This document shows positions 1 through 8,157 of a stretch of DNA of 10,997 bases, piece by piece (positions within the stretch are counted from its first letter, which is position 1; every line of letters begins with the position of its first letter). The position numbers and the translations under genes are program-made. The notes beneath the pieces were generated by a model. That model searched no databases. It saw only the letters and a list, made by a program, of their open reading frames with translations, and was not told where the DNA came from. This stretch comes from an uncultured Shinella sp. GTDB taxonomy: Bacteria; Pseudomonadota; Alphaproteobacteria; Rhizobiales; Rhizobiaceae. The stretch lies in the NCBI RefSeq assembly GCF_946479415.1, contig NZ_CAMLFY010000138.1:1-10997 (forward strand). The letters are read 5' to 3'.

Positions 1-23
1 CGCCGCTCTCGTTCGATGGCCGG

Positions 24-52
24 GTTATAGGCCCACACTCTCAGGGCGTCAA
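24..52 (-). promoter_or_regulatory. Strong sigma70-type promoter reading left out of the window
   Basis: Seen: on the minus strand a -35 hexamer TTGACG (47-52) is separated by exactly 17 bp from a -10 hexamer TATAAC (24-29). The -10 is followed at once by a GC-rich discriminator (CCGGCC). An A/T-rich tract with a TTTTTT-G-AAAAAA palindrome (67-79) lies upstream of the -35, where an UP element would sit. Known: near-consensus hexamers plus a GC-rich discriminator are typical of growth-rate- and stringently-controlled rRNA and tRNA promoters. Inferred: the transcript starts near position 17 and runs off the left edge, probably into a stable RNA gene or operon that is not visible here. Confidence 0.75.
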
Positions 53-195
53 CAGCGATGTGACACTTTTTTGAAAAAATCTTCGAGAAAATGCGTTTGC
101 CTTTCATTTGCCGCGCTGCACCCCCTGATTTCCGGGCATTCCGCATTACAAACATCGCGAAACGCCCTGATTGCCCTCAGAATTTCACAATCGGC

Positions 196-220
196 GCTTC
201 TTAAGAGAGCCTTAAGAAGC
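196..220. promoter_or_regulatory. Perfect 10-bp inverted repeat containing a CtrA-type box
   Basis: Seen: arms GCTTCTTAAG (196-205) and CTTAAGAAGC (211-220) are perfect inverted copies around a 5-nt centre. The core reads TTAA (201-204), 7 nt, TTAA (212-215), which is the full consensus of the cell-cycle regulator CtrA (TTAA-N7-TTAA). The two CTTAAG palindromes are 11 bp apart, about one helical turn. The box lies 81 bp upstream of the M23 peptidase start. A possible -35 (TTGACT, 228-233) follows it, but its -10 is poor. Inferred: a regulator binding site for the M23 gene. It could instead be a plain hairpin, but no T-tract follows on either strand, so an intrinsic terminator is less likely. 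Confidence 0.5.
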
Positions 221-296
221 AGCGGATTTGACTCGCGGGCCCACCTGCGTGCATCTTCCCGCGCTGAAACGATAAGACAGGGCGAATGCAATCGGC

Positions 297-2252
297 ATGA
301 CCACCGACCGGAACATGATCCGATCCCTCGGCAATGAACCGCCGATCCTCGCCGACGGGCGCAAGGCGCCCGACCGTCGCGAGATTTCGCTGCGCTGGCT
401 CTCCGGCACCTTCCTGACCGGCATCACCTCCTCCATCCTTATGGGCGTCGCACTCTTTGCCGCGCTCGACGGCCGCCAGCAGCTCGCCATTCCGGCAGAA
501 GCCTATGCGGCACTCGGCACGACCAACCAGACGAACAAGACCGGCGAGACCGCCAAGCGCGGCGAGCGCGTCCTGGAGCCCGCCATCGTCGCCAAGCCCG
601 CCGACAAGAAGATCATGGAAATCTCCACCATGATCCATGACGGCCAGAAGGAAGTGGTGCGACGCCAGCCCTTCGCCCATGTGAAGATGGCACTGGCCGC
701 CAATCATGCGACGAATGAAGACTATCCGCGCTTCGATCCGCTGGCGATCTTCTCCACCAATGGCAAGGATGCAGCCCCCGCCTCGCGCATGGGCACGATC
801 TATGGCTCGGATGTCGAATCCGAGGTGGCGCTGCAGACCGACGCCTTCCCCACCGGCGGCTCGGCACTCGACTATGCCGACCAGATGTCGATCGAGGAGG
901 TCGAGGAGAATGTGCGCACCAACGGGTCCGTCCTGACGGATGGCAGCACGCAGGTGGCCTCGCTCTATTATGTCGACCCGCAACGCTTCGCCTCTGAAGG
1001 GTCCGACCTCGACTTGCTGCAAGGCCTGACCGCCCGCGTGGTCGAAGAGAATATGAGCGTTTCGAACTTCGATACGGCAACGCCCGACGATACCGAATAT
1101 GCCGATGACGTCATTCCGGTGCGCCGTGCGGCCGATATAGCCGAAGTCATGACTGCGGCCGGCTACACCAAGGCGCAGGCGGAAGATCTCTCGGCCTATC
1201 TCGAAGGCCAGCTTGGCAGCAAGCAGCTCGCCGAGGGCGACGTGCTGCGCATCTGCGTTTCCCAGCAGGGCAAGGAAGCAAGCATCGTGCGCGCCAGCGT
1301 CTACTCGCACGGCCGCCACGTCGTGACGGCGGCGCTCGATGATTCCGGCCGTTTCGTCACCGGCGCCGAACCGCCTGTGCTGGACGCCGTCGCCACCGCA
1401 TTCGACACCGACGATCGACCGGCCATCATTGCCGGCCGCGACCTGCCGCGCGTCTATGACGGCATCTATCGCGCCGCGCTGTCCTACGGCATGGGACAGG
1501 ACATGACGGCGGAAATCATTCGCGTTCTCGCCAGCAATGTCGATTTCCAGGCGCAGCTTCGCCCGACGGATTCGCTGGAAGCCTTCTTCTCGGTTACCGA
1601 TGAAAAAGGCACGGCGACGGAGGATTCGGAAATCCTCTTCCTCGATGCCAAATTCGGCGATACGGAAACCCGCGTCTACCGCTTCCAGAATCCGGAAGAC
1701 GACAGCGTCGATTATTACGACGAGGACGGCAAGAGCATCCGGCAGTTCCTGCTGCGCAACCCCGTCCCGAACGGTGTCTTCCGTTCGGGCTTCGGCATGC
1801 GCCGCCATCCGATCCTCGGCTTCTCACGCATGCATACCGGTGTCGACTGGGCAGCCCCGCGCGGCACGCCGATCATCGCGGCCGGCAACGGCGTGGTCGA
1901 AAAAGCCGGCTGGGATTCCGGTGGTTACGGCAATCAGACGCTGATCCGCCATGCCAATGGCTACGTCTCCTCCTACAATCACCAGAGCGCCATCGCCAAG
2001 GGCGTCAAGGTCGGCGCTAAAGTGCGGCAGGGCCAGGTGATCGGTTTTGTCGGGACGACCGGTCTTTCGACCGGCCCGCACCTGCACTATGAGCTTATCG
2101 TCAACGGCACGAAGGTGGACGCGCTGAAAATCCGCCTGCCCGGCGGCAAGGCGCTGGATGGCAAGGCACTGGCCCAGTTCGAGACCGAACGCAAACGCAT
2201 CGACGACCTGCTCGGCCGGGGCGACCCTTCGGAAGTCGCCGAAACCCACTGA
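297..2252 (+). CDS. Membrane-anchored M23 family peptidoglycan metalloendopeptidase
   Basis: This 651-aa protein should cut peptidoglycan cross-links in the periplasm. Seen: a short cytoplasmic N-terminus with arginines, then one hydrophobic segment at about 35-57 with no obvious cleavage site, suggesting a type II signal anchor. A long acidic linker follows. Two regions at about 279-355 and 386-490 resemble the inhibitory or LysM-like N-terminal domains of MepM/Csd3-type enzymes. The C-terminal M23 domain spans about 495-615. Expected zinc ligands are present as HTGVD (H513, D517) and the second His of HLH (H597); catalytic-type histidines are H562 (YNH) and H595. All key residues are intact, so it should be active rather than a degenerate LytM factor. 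An in-frame stop at 273-275 limits the start; ATG 297 has only a distant AGGG, and ATG 315 is an alternative. It converges on clpB. Confidence 0.9.
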   Translation: MTTDRNMIRSLGNEPPILADGRKAPDRREISLRWLSGTFLTGITSSILMGVALFAALDGRQQLAIPAEAYAALGTTNQTNKTGETAKRGERVLEPAIVAKPADKKIMEISTMIHDGQKEVVRRQPFAHVKMALAANHATNEDYPRFDPLAIFSTNGKDAAPASRMGTIYGSDVESEVALQTDAFPTGGSALDYADQMSIEEVEENVRTNGSVLTDGSTQVASLYYVDPQRFASEGSDLDLLQGLTARVVEENMSVSNFDTATPDDTEYADDVIPVRRAADIAEVMTAAGYTKAQAEDLSAYLEGQLGSKQLAEGDVLRICVSQQGKEASIVRASVYSHGRHVVTAALDDSGRFVTGAEPPVLDAVATAFDTDDRPAIIAGRDLPRVYDGIYRAALSYGMGQDMTAEIIRVLASNVDFQAQLRPTDSLEAFFSVTDEKGTATEDSEILFLDAKFGDTETRVYRFQNPEDDSVDYYDEDGKSIRQFLLRNPVPNGVFRSGFGMRRHPILGFSRMHTGVDWAAPRGTPIIAAGNGVVEKAGWDSGGYGNQTLIRHANGYVSSYNHQSAIAKGVKVGAKVRQGQVIGFVGTTGLSTGPHLHYELIVNGTKVDALKIRLPGGKALDGKALAQFETERKRIDDLLGRGDPSEVAETH

Positions 2253-2253
2253 C

Positions 2254-2287
2254 AAAAAAGCGCGGGCCGAGACCCGCGCTTCGTTTT
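2254..2287. terminator. Bidirectional intrinsic terminator between the M23 gene and clpB
   Basis: Seen: a perfect 9-bp stem, AAGCGCGGG (2258-2266) with CCCGCGCTT (2273-2281), closes a 6-nt loop. It lies 5 nt after the M23 stop and 22 nt beyond the clpB stop. On the minus strand the stem is followed by a run of T (A-tract 2254-2259 on the plus strand), giving a good intrinsic terminator for clpB. On the plus strand the tail is CGTTTT, a weaker U-tract. Inferred: one hairpin stops both convergent transcripts. Confidence 0.85.
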
Positions 2288-2303
2288 CCTGGATATAGCC
2301 GAA

Positions 2304-4910
<2,607 letters not shown>

Positions 4911-5036
4911 ACAGGCCTCCAGGACTCGGCCGGCCCTTCAGGCACCGGTCGATGATTTGAAGATAGGCTCCCATCAAGGCGAACCTTTCATGCTTGCGGC
5001 GCGCCGGCCTTGCGACCGGTCAACCGCCTGAAGCGA

Positions 5037-5065
5037 ATATGGTGGAGGGCATTTCAGAATTAAAG
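5037..5065 (-). promoter_or_regulatory. Candidate clpB promoter
   Basis: Seen: in the 253-nt non-coding stretch upstream of clpB (4911-5163), the minus strand has CTTTAA (5060-5065), a 17-bp spacer and CCATAT (5037-5042). Known: alphaproteobacterial housekeeping and RpoH promoters share a CTTGA-like -35 and a CTATAT-like -10. Inferred: a weak match that would give a leader of about 120 nt. A second CTTG motif closer to the gene (4976-4979) has no -10 at suitable spacing. Apart from the terminator at 5117-5141, I see nothing else in this stretch. Confidence 0.3.
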
Positions 5066-5116
5066 GATCGCCGCAGGCCGACCGAGATATTTTTCCAAAC
5101 GACCTGCGCAAACGCA

Positions 5117-5141
5117 AGAACCCGGCACGAGGCCGGGTTCT
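5117..5141 (-). terminator. Putative intrinsic terminator of the DUF4167 gene
   Basis: Seen: a perfect 10-bp inverted repeat, AGAACCCGGC (5117-5126) and GCCGGGTTCT (5132-5141), with a 5-nt loop, starts 22 nt after the DUF4167 stop codon. On the transcribed strand the stem is followed by TGCGTTTGCG, a poor U-tract. The GC-rich stem and its position favour a terminator, although efficiency without a clean U-run is uncertain. Confidence 0.7.
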
Positions 5142-5163
5142 GGATAGTCCTGAACATGCTTTG

Positions 5164-5853
5164 TTATTCCGAAGCGGGCTCGAGTGCCGGCGAATCGTCA
5201 CCGGACGATGCGCCATCCTCACCGGCGGCCTGGCCTTCACCACGACGCGGACGGCGCGGACGCGCAGCATTGCGGCGACGCGGAGCGCGACCGGCGGGGG
5301 CAGCGCCCTCTTCTTCGAGCGCCACTTCAGCCGGCGTGCCTTCGATGACGGGCTGCGGGCCGGATCCATCGATGACCGGCTGTTCGACAACGGGCTTGGC
5401 AGCAGCGGCCGGCTTGACCGCAGGTGCTGCGACAACGGGTGCCGGCTCGTCTGCGGATGCGACATCGCCATCGTCCTGATCGCGATCGTAACCGTCACGG
5501 TCGTTGTCATCGCCGCGGTCGGCATTATCACCACGATCATCACGCGGATAGCGTTCCTGCATCTGCGCCTGGGCAGCCGCAATAATGCGGTTGTAGTGCT
5601 CCGCATGCTGCAGATAGTTTTCCGCCATGACACGGTCGCCGGCGCTCTGGGCGTCGCGTGCAAGCGTGGAATACTTCTCGGCTATGTGCTGGGCCGTGCC
5701 CCTGATCTTCACGTCCGGACCCGAGCTGTCGTAGGTCCGCGTCAGGGGATTGCCACCCTTGCGGTGGTTGTTGTGGTTATTGCTGTTATTGTTGTTGTTA
5801 TTATTGTTGTTGTTACGCCCGCGGCCGCGCTTGTTTTGCTGTCCTGGCCTCAT
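5164..5853 (-). CDS. DUF4167 domain protein with poly-Asn and basic low-complexity arms
   Basis: 229 aa, function unknown. Seen: N-terminal residues 1-13 are rich in Arg, Gly and Gln. Ten consecutive Asn (14-23) and an N/H/S stretch follow (24-30). A folded, probably helical core of about 60 aa (about 37-97, including GTAQHIAEKY and ENYLQHAEHYNRII) is the conserved DUF4167 domain. The rest is disordered: an Asp/Arg-rich stretch, an Ala/Pro/Val stretch with a near-repeat (PVIDG, PVIEG), then an Arg/Pro-rich basic patch and an acidic end. There is no signal peptide or membrane segment. The start is ATG 5853, with AGGTGA (5861-5866) 7 nt upstream, a good match to the 16S 3' end. Inferred: the RGRG and Arg-rich arms around a small helical core suggest a nucleic-acid- or ribosome-associated protein; nothing here proves it. 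It lies downstream of the lysC-ptsP-prfA-prmC cluster but has a long leader of its own. Confidence 0.88.
   Translation of the reverse strand: MRPGQQNKRGRGRNNNNNNNNNNSNNHNNHRKGGNPLTRTYDSSGPDVKIRGTAQHIAEKYSTLARDAQSAGDRVMAENYLQHAEHYNRIIAAAQAQMQERYPRDDRGDNADRGDDNDRDGYDRDQDDGDVASADEPAPVVAAPAVKPAAAAKPVVEQPVIDGSGPQPVIEGTPAEVALEEEGAAPAGRAPRRRNAARPRRPRRGEGQAAGEDGASSGDDSPALEPASE
5764..5814 (-). repeat. AT-rich trinucleotide tract encoding the Asn run
   Basis: Seen: on the plus strand this is an array of GTT/ATT triplets, interrupted by GCT and GTG. It encodes Asn14-Asn23 plus neighbouring Ser, Asn and His of the DUF4167 protein. Ten GTT/ATT units are uninterrupted (5785-5814). It is a sharp AT-rich island within high-GC coding sequence. 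AAC and AAT codons are mixed, so the repeat is not pure at DNA level. Inferred: triplet gain or loss would change Asn number without a frameshift. Confidence 0.85.
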
Positions 5854-5880
5854 ATTTCACTCACCTAACGTATCGTGTCT

Positions 5881-6000
5881 GGATGATCATGTGTCTGTAC
5901 ACTTGATCCGGCCATGCCAAATCAAGCATCCTTACCCGCGGGCAAACCACGCCGGTGGGTGGTCCTGTCGCCGTAAGACGTCAAATTAACAGGTACCCGC
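5881..6000 (-). promoter_or_regulatory. Putative structured RNA leader of the DUF4167 gene
   Basis: Seen: two compact three-way junctions can be folded by hand in the untranslated region. Junction 1 has P1 5938-5942/5996-6000 (GCGGG with CCCGC), P3 5946-5950/5959-5963 (ACCAC with GTGGT), and directly abutting P2 5964-5968/5989-5993 (CCTGT with ACAGG). P2 is capped by a second stem, 5969-5972/5977-5980, which needs one G-U pair. Linkers are only 0-3 nt. Junction 2, six nt downstream, has a closing stem 5881-5885/5927-5931 (GGATG with CATCC), a perfect 6-bp arm 5902-5907/5921-5926 containing a 3-bp inner stem, and a short 5891-5893/5900-5902-type arm. The SD lies 3' of both structures. Inferred: a cis-regulatory RNA. 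I do not recognise it as a known riboswitch. Stems are short and no covariation data were available. Confidence 0.35.
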
Positions 6001-6107
6001 ACAGGGCAGTCTTCAACCCTATCAACTCTTCGAGAGAGCAATCCTCGATCGGGGTCATGCAGGAACGAATCTCTGTGTCATGACCGCTTGCCTAGTGCGT
6101 GGCCGCA

Positions 6108-6136
6108 ACCTAGCCCGCTTCCTTCACAATTCCAAG
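6108..6136 (-). promoter_or_regulatory. Candidate promoter for the DUF4167 gene
   Basis: Seen: on the minus strand CTTGGA (6131-6136), a 17-bp spacer (6114-6130) and CTAGGT (6108-6113) resemble the alphaproteobacterial CTTGAC-N17-CTATAT promoter. Transcription would begin near 6101, giving a leader of about 250 nt that contains the predicted folds. Alternatively, the gene is read through from the prmC operon. The -10 match is only moderate. Confidence 0.3.
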
Positions 6137-6158
6137 CCTTTTCTTTAGGCTCACGGAA

Positions 6159-6180
6159 TTTGCTGCGCACATGCAGCAAA
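6159..6180 (-). terminator. Hairpin immediately after prmC, possible weak terminator
   Basis: Seen: a perfect 8-bp inverted repeat, TTTGCTGC (6159-6166) and GCAGCAAA (6173-6180), with a 6-nt loop, begins 3 nt after the prmC stop. On the transcribed strand the T-run precedes the stem and no U-tract follows it. Inferred: it could protect the mRNA 3' end or attenuate, rather than fully terminate, transcription between the prmC cluster and DUF4167. Confidence 0.35.
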
Positions 6181-6183
6181 ACC

Positions 6184-7056
6184 TCAAAAAGCCGTTGATT
6201 TTGCAAAGACGAGGGCGCGGTCGTTGCCGCCCAGATCGGCCGCCGCTTCGATCCGCGCAAAACCCTTTTCGCGCATGATCGCGGTGACCGTATCCTTCTG
6301 GTCGTAACCGATTTCGTAAGCCACCAGGCCATCTTCCCTGAGATGCGCGCCCACACCGGCGGCAATGGCGCGATAGGCATCAAGCCCGTCTTCGCCGCCA
6401 TCCAGTGCCAGGATCGGATCAAAGAGCCTGACCTCGTCATCCAGCGCTCCGACCACGGAACGCACGATATAGGGCGGATTTGACACGATAATGTCGAAGG
6501 CCCCGGTCACGGCTGCAAACCAGTCGCTTTCCACCGCTTCGAAGCGGTCGGCAACACCATTGATGTCGGCATTGTGCCGCGCCGTTTCAAGGGCGCCCGC
6601 CGAAAGATCAGCACCCACCCCCGTTGCGCCCGGCACGAGATCGAGCAGCGCAAGGCAGATCGCCCCGGTCCCCGTGCCGAGATCGAGAATGCGGCAGCCC
6701 CCCGTCTTGGCAACGAACTTTTGCGCATAGGGCACAAGCATATCGACCAGAACTTCCGTATCCGGCCGCGGCTCCAGTGTTTCGGGCGAAAGGCTAAGGT
6801 CGAGCCGGGAAAAGGCGCGACGACCCAGAATGCGGTGAACCGGTTCCCGCGCTGCCCGGCGGGCGATGGCCGCAGCGATAGCCGCCTGCTCATCCGCAGT
6901 AAGGGCGCGTGTACTTTCGACAAGCAGAGCCGTCGAGGACAAGTCGAGAATTCCGGATATCAGGGTGCGGGCATCGTACGCCGCATCCGCAATTCCGGCA
7001 TCCGCCAGCTGACGCCGCGCCGCGGCCAGAACCTCGGCAAGCGTCGCGCCGCTCAT
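6184..7056 (-). CDS. prmC: Release factor (glutamine-N5) methyltransferase PrmC
   Basis: Transfers a methyl group from S-adenosylmethionine to the glutamine side chain of the GGQ motif in release factors RF1 and RF2, which speeds peptide release at stop codons. Seen: 290 aa. An N-terminal helical domain (about 1-75) that recognises the release factor is followed by the motif leading into [10 protein letters not shown] (95-104). The Rossmann SAM-binding loop DLGTGTG is at 125-131, and the catalytic NPPY at 193-196 is intact; this signature binds the target amide. The ATG at 7054-7056 overlaps the prfA stop as ATGA. Its SD-like CAGGG is weak, so translation is probably coupled to prfA. Enzyme and substrate are therefore encoded together. 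An unrelated PrmA/PrmB-type methyltransferase is unlikely because of the N-terminal domain and the prfA neighbour. Confidence 0.97.
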   Translation of the reverse strand: MSGATLAEVLAAARRQLADAGIADAAYDARTLISGILDLSSTALLVESTRALTADEQAAIAAAIARRAAREPVHRILGRRAFSRLDLSLSPETLEPRPDTEVLVDMLVPYAQKFVAKTGGCRILDLGTGTGAICLALLDLVPGATGVGADLSAGALETARHNADINGVADRFEAVESDWFAAVTGAFDIIVSNPPYIVRSVVGALDDEVRLFDPILALDGGEDGLDAYRAIAAGVGAHLREDGLVAYEIGYDQKDTVTAIMREKGFARIEAAADLGGNDRALVFAKSTAF

Positions 7057-8135
7057 CGGCCCTGTTCGCCAAGCTGGGCGAGCTGGCCCGCCTGATAATC
7101 GGCGACCAGCGCATCGACGATCTCGTCGATTTCGCCCACCATCATCCGGTCGAGCTTGTAGAGCGTCAGGTTGATGCGGTGGTCGGTCACGCGGCCCTGC
7201 GGAAAATTGTAGGTGCGGATGCGCTCGGACCGGTCGCCCGAGCCGACCTGGCTCTTGCGGTCGGCAGAGCGCTCACTGTCGGCGCGTTGGCGCTCGATGT
7301 CGTAGAGCCGCGAGCGCAGGACCTGCATCGCCTTGGCGCGGTTCTGGTGCTGCGATTTTTCCGAACTCGTGACGATCAGACCCGTCGGCAGATGGGTGAT
7401 GCGCACGGCCGAGTCGGTCGTGTTGACATGCTGGCCGCCGGCACCCGAGGAGCGCATCGTATCGATGCGGATGTCCTCGGCACGGATTTCGATATCGATT
7501 TCTTCCGCTTCCGGCAGCACGGCGACCGTCGCCGCCGACGTATGGATGCGCCCGCTCGCTTCCGTTTCCGGCACGCGCTGCACCCGGTGCACGCCGGATT
7601 CGAATTTCAGCTTGGCGAAGACGCCGCGCCCCGTAATCGTCGCGATGATTTCCTTGAAGCCGCCCGCCTCGCCCTCGCTGGAGGAGAGAATTTCGACCTT
7701 CCAGTTATGTGCGGCAGCGTAGCGCTCATACATGCGGAAGAGGTCACCGGCAAAGAGGGCCGCTTCCGAACCGCCCGTGCCGGCCCGGATTTCAAGGATC
7801 GCGCTCTTCTCGTCGGCCGCATCCTTGGGGAGAAGCAGGATCTGCATCTCCTTTTCAAGGCCTTCGAGGCGCTCCTTCAGGTCCGGCAGTTCCATTTCGG
7901 CGAGGTCGCGCATCTCGCGATCCGTCGCCTTGTCGTTGAGCAGCGCGTCGAGGTCGGCGATCTCGCCATCGACCTTCTGGTATTCGCGGATTTTCGTGAC
8001 GACCGGCTGGAGCTCGGAATATTCCGAGGCGAGCCGCACATAGGTCTCCGAATCCGGGCCCGCCGACATGCGTGCCTCGATCTCGCCGAAACGGCGTTCG
8101 AGTTCGCGCATCTTTTCAACGGGAAGCTTCGCCAC
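7053..8135 (-). CDS. prfA: Peptide chain release factor 1
   Basis: Recognises UAA and UAG in the ribosomal A site and triggers hydrolysis of peptidyl-tRNA. Seen: 360 aa, the usual RF1 length. The codon-reading tripeptide is PET (189-191), following VHRVQRV; E. coli RF1 has PAT at the same place, and the middle residue of PxT varies among bacteria. The catalytic GGQ is at 233-235 within [10 protein letters not shown] and is the target of the downstream PrmC. The absence of the SPF tripeptide and the full helical N-terminus rule out RF2. The start is GTG (8133-8135), with GGAG (8144-8147) 8 nt upstream. It lies 22 nt after the ptsP stop, so ptsP, prfA and prmC are probably co-transcribed. Confidence 0.98.
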   Translation of the reverse strand: MAKLPVEKMRELERRFGEIEARMSAGPDSETYVRLASEYSELQPVVTKIREYQKVDGEIADLDALLNDKATDREMRDLAEMELPDLKERLEGLEKEMQILLLPKDAADEKSAILEIRAGTGGSEAALFAGDLFRMYERYAAAHNWKVEILSSSEGEAGGFKEIIATITGRGVFAKLKFESGVHRVQRVPETEASGRIHTSAATVAVLPEAEEIDIEIRAEDIRIDTMRSSGAGGQHVNTTDSAVRITHLPTGLIVTSSEKSQHQNRAKAMQVLRSRLYDIERQRADSERSADRKSQVGSGDRSERIRTYNFPQGRVTDHRINLTLYKLDRMMVGEIDEIVDALVADYQAGQLAQLGEQGR

Positions 8136-8157
8136 CGTTCAAACTCCAATCATTTCT

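Noticed and set aside
71..337. An 88-codon plus-strand frame upstream of the M23 gene
   Set aside because: It overlaps the stable-RNA promoter region and the CtrA-type repeat and runs into the M23 start in another frame. Its composition is low in coding signal and no convincing SD is seen.
201..1808. A 535-codon open frame on the minus strand, antisense to the M23 gene
   Set aside because: Composition is that of a reverse-complement shadow and it would run through the CtrA-type repeat; the plus-strand frame has intact M23 catalytic motifs.
5342..5382. 14-bp direct near-repeat (TCGATGACGGGCTG and TCGATGACCGGCTG, 27 nt apart)
   Set aside because: It lies in the low-complexity part of the DUF4167 gene and corresponds to a repeated PVI(D/E)G peptide; this is ordinary internal duplication, not a mobile-element or attachment site.
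5764..5814. Triplet array considered as a CRISPR or tandem-repeat locus
   Set aside because: It has no spacers and lies in frame within the DUF4167 coding sequence; it is best explained as a poly-Asn codon run.
5161..5868. A 235-codon plus-strand frame rich in Val/Ile/Leu across the DUF4167 gene
   Set aside because: The apparent hydrophobic segments come from reading the Asn-codon array and other low-complexity DNA backwards (GTT/ATT). There is no SD, and the minus strand has a good SD and a known domain.
7569..7577. PET instead of the textbook PAT anticodon tripeptide in RF1
   Set aside because: The middle residue of the PxT motif is naturally variable among RF1 proteins, so this does not imply altered stop-codon recognition.
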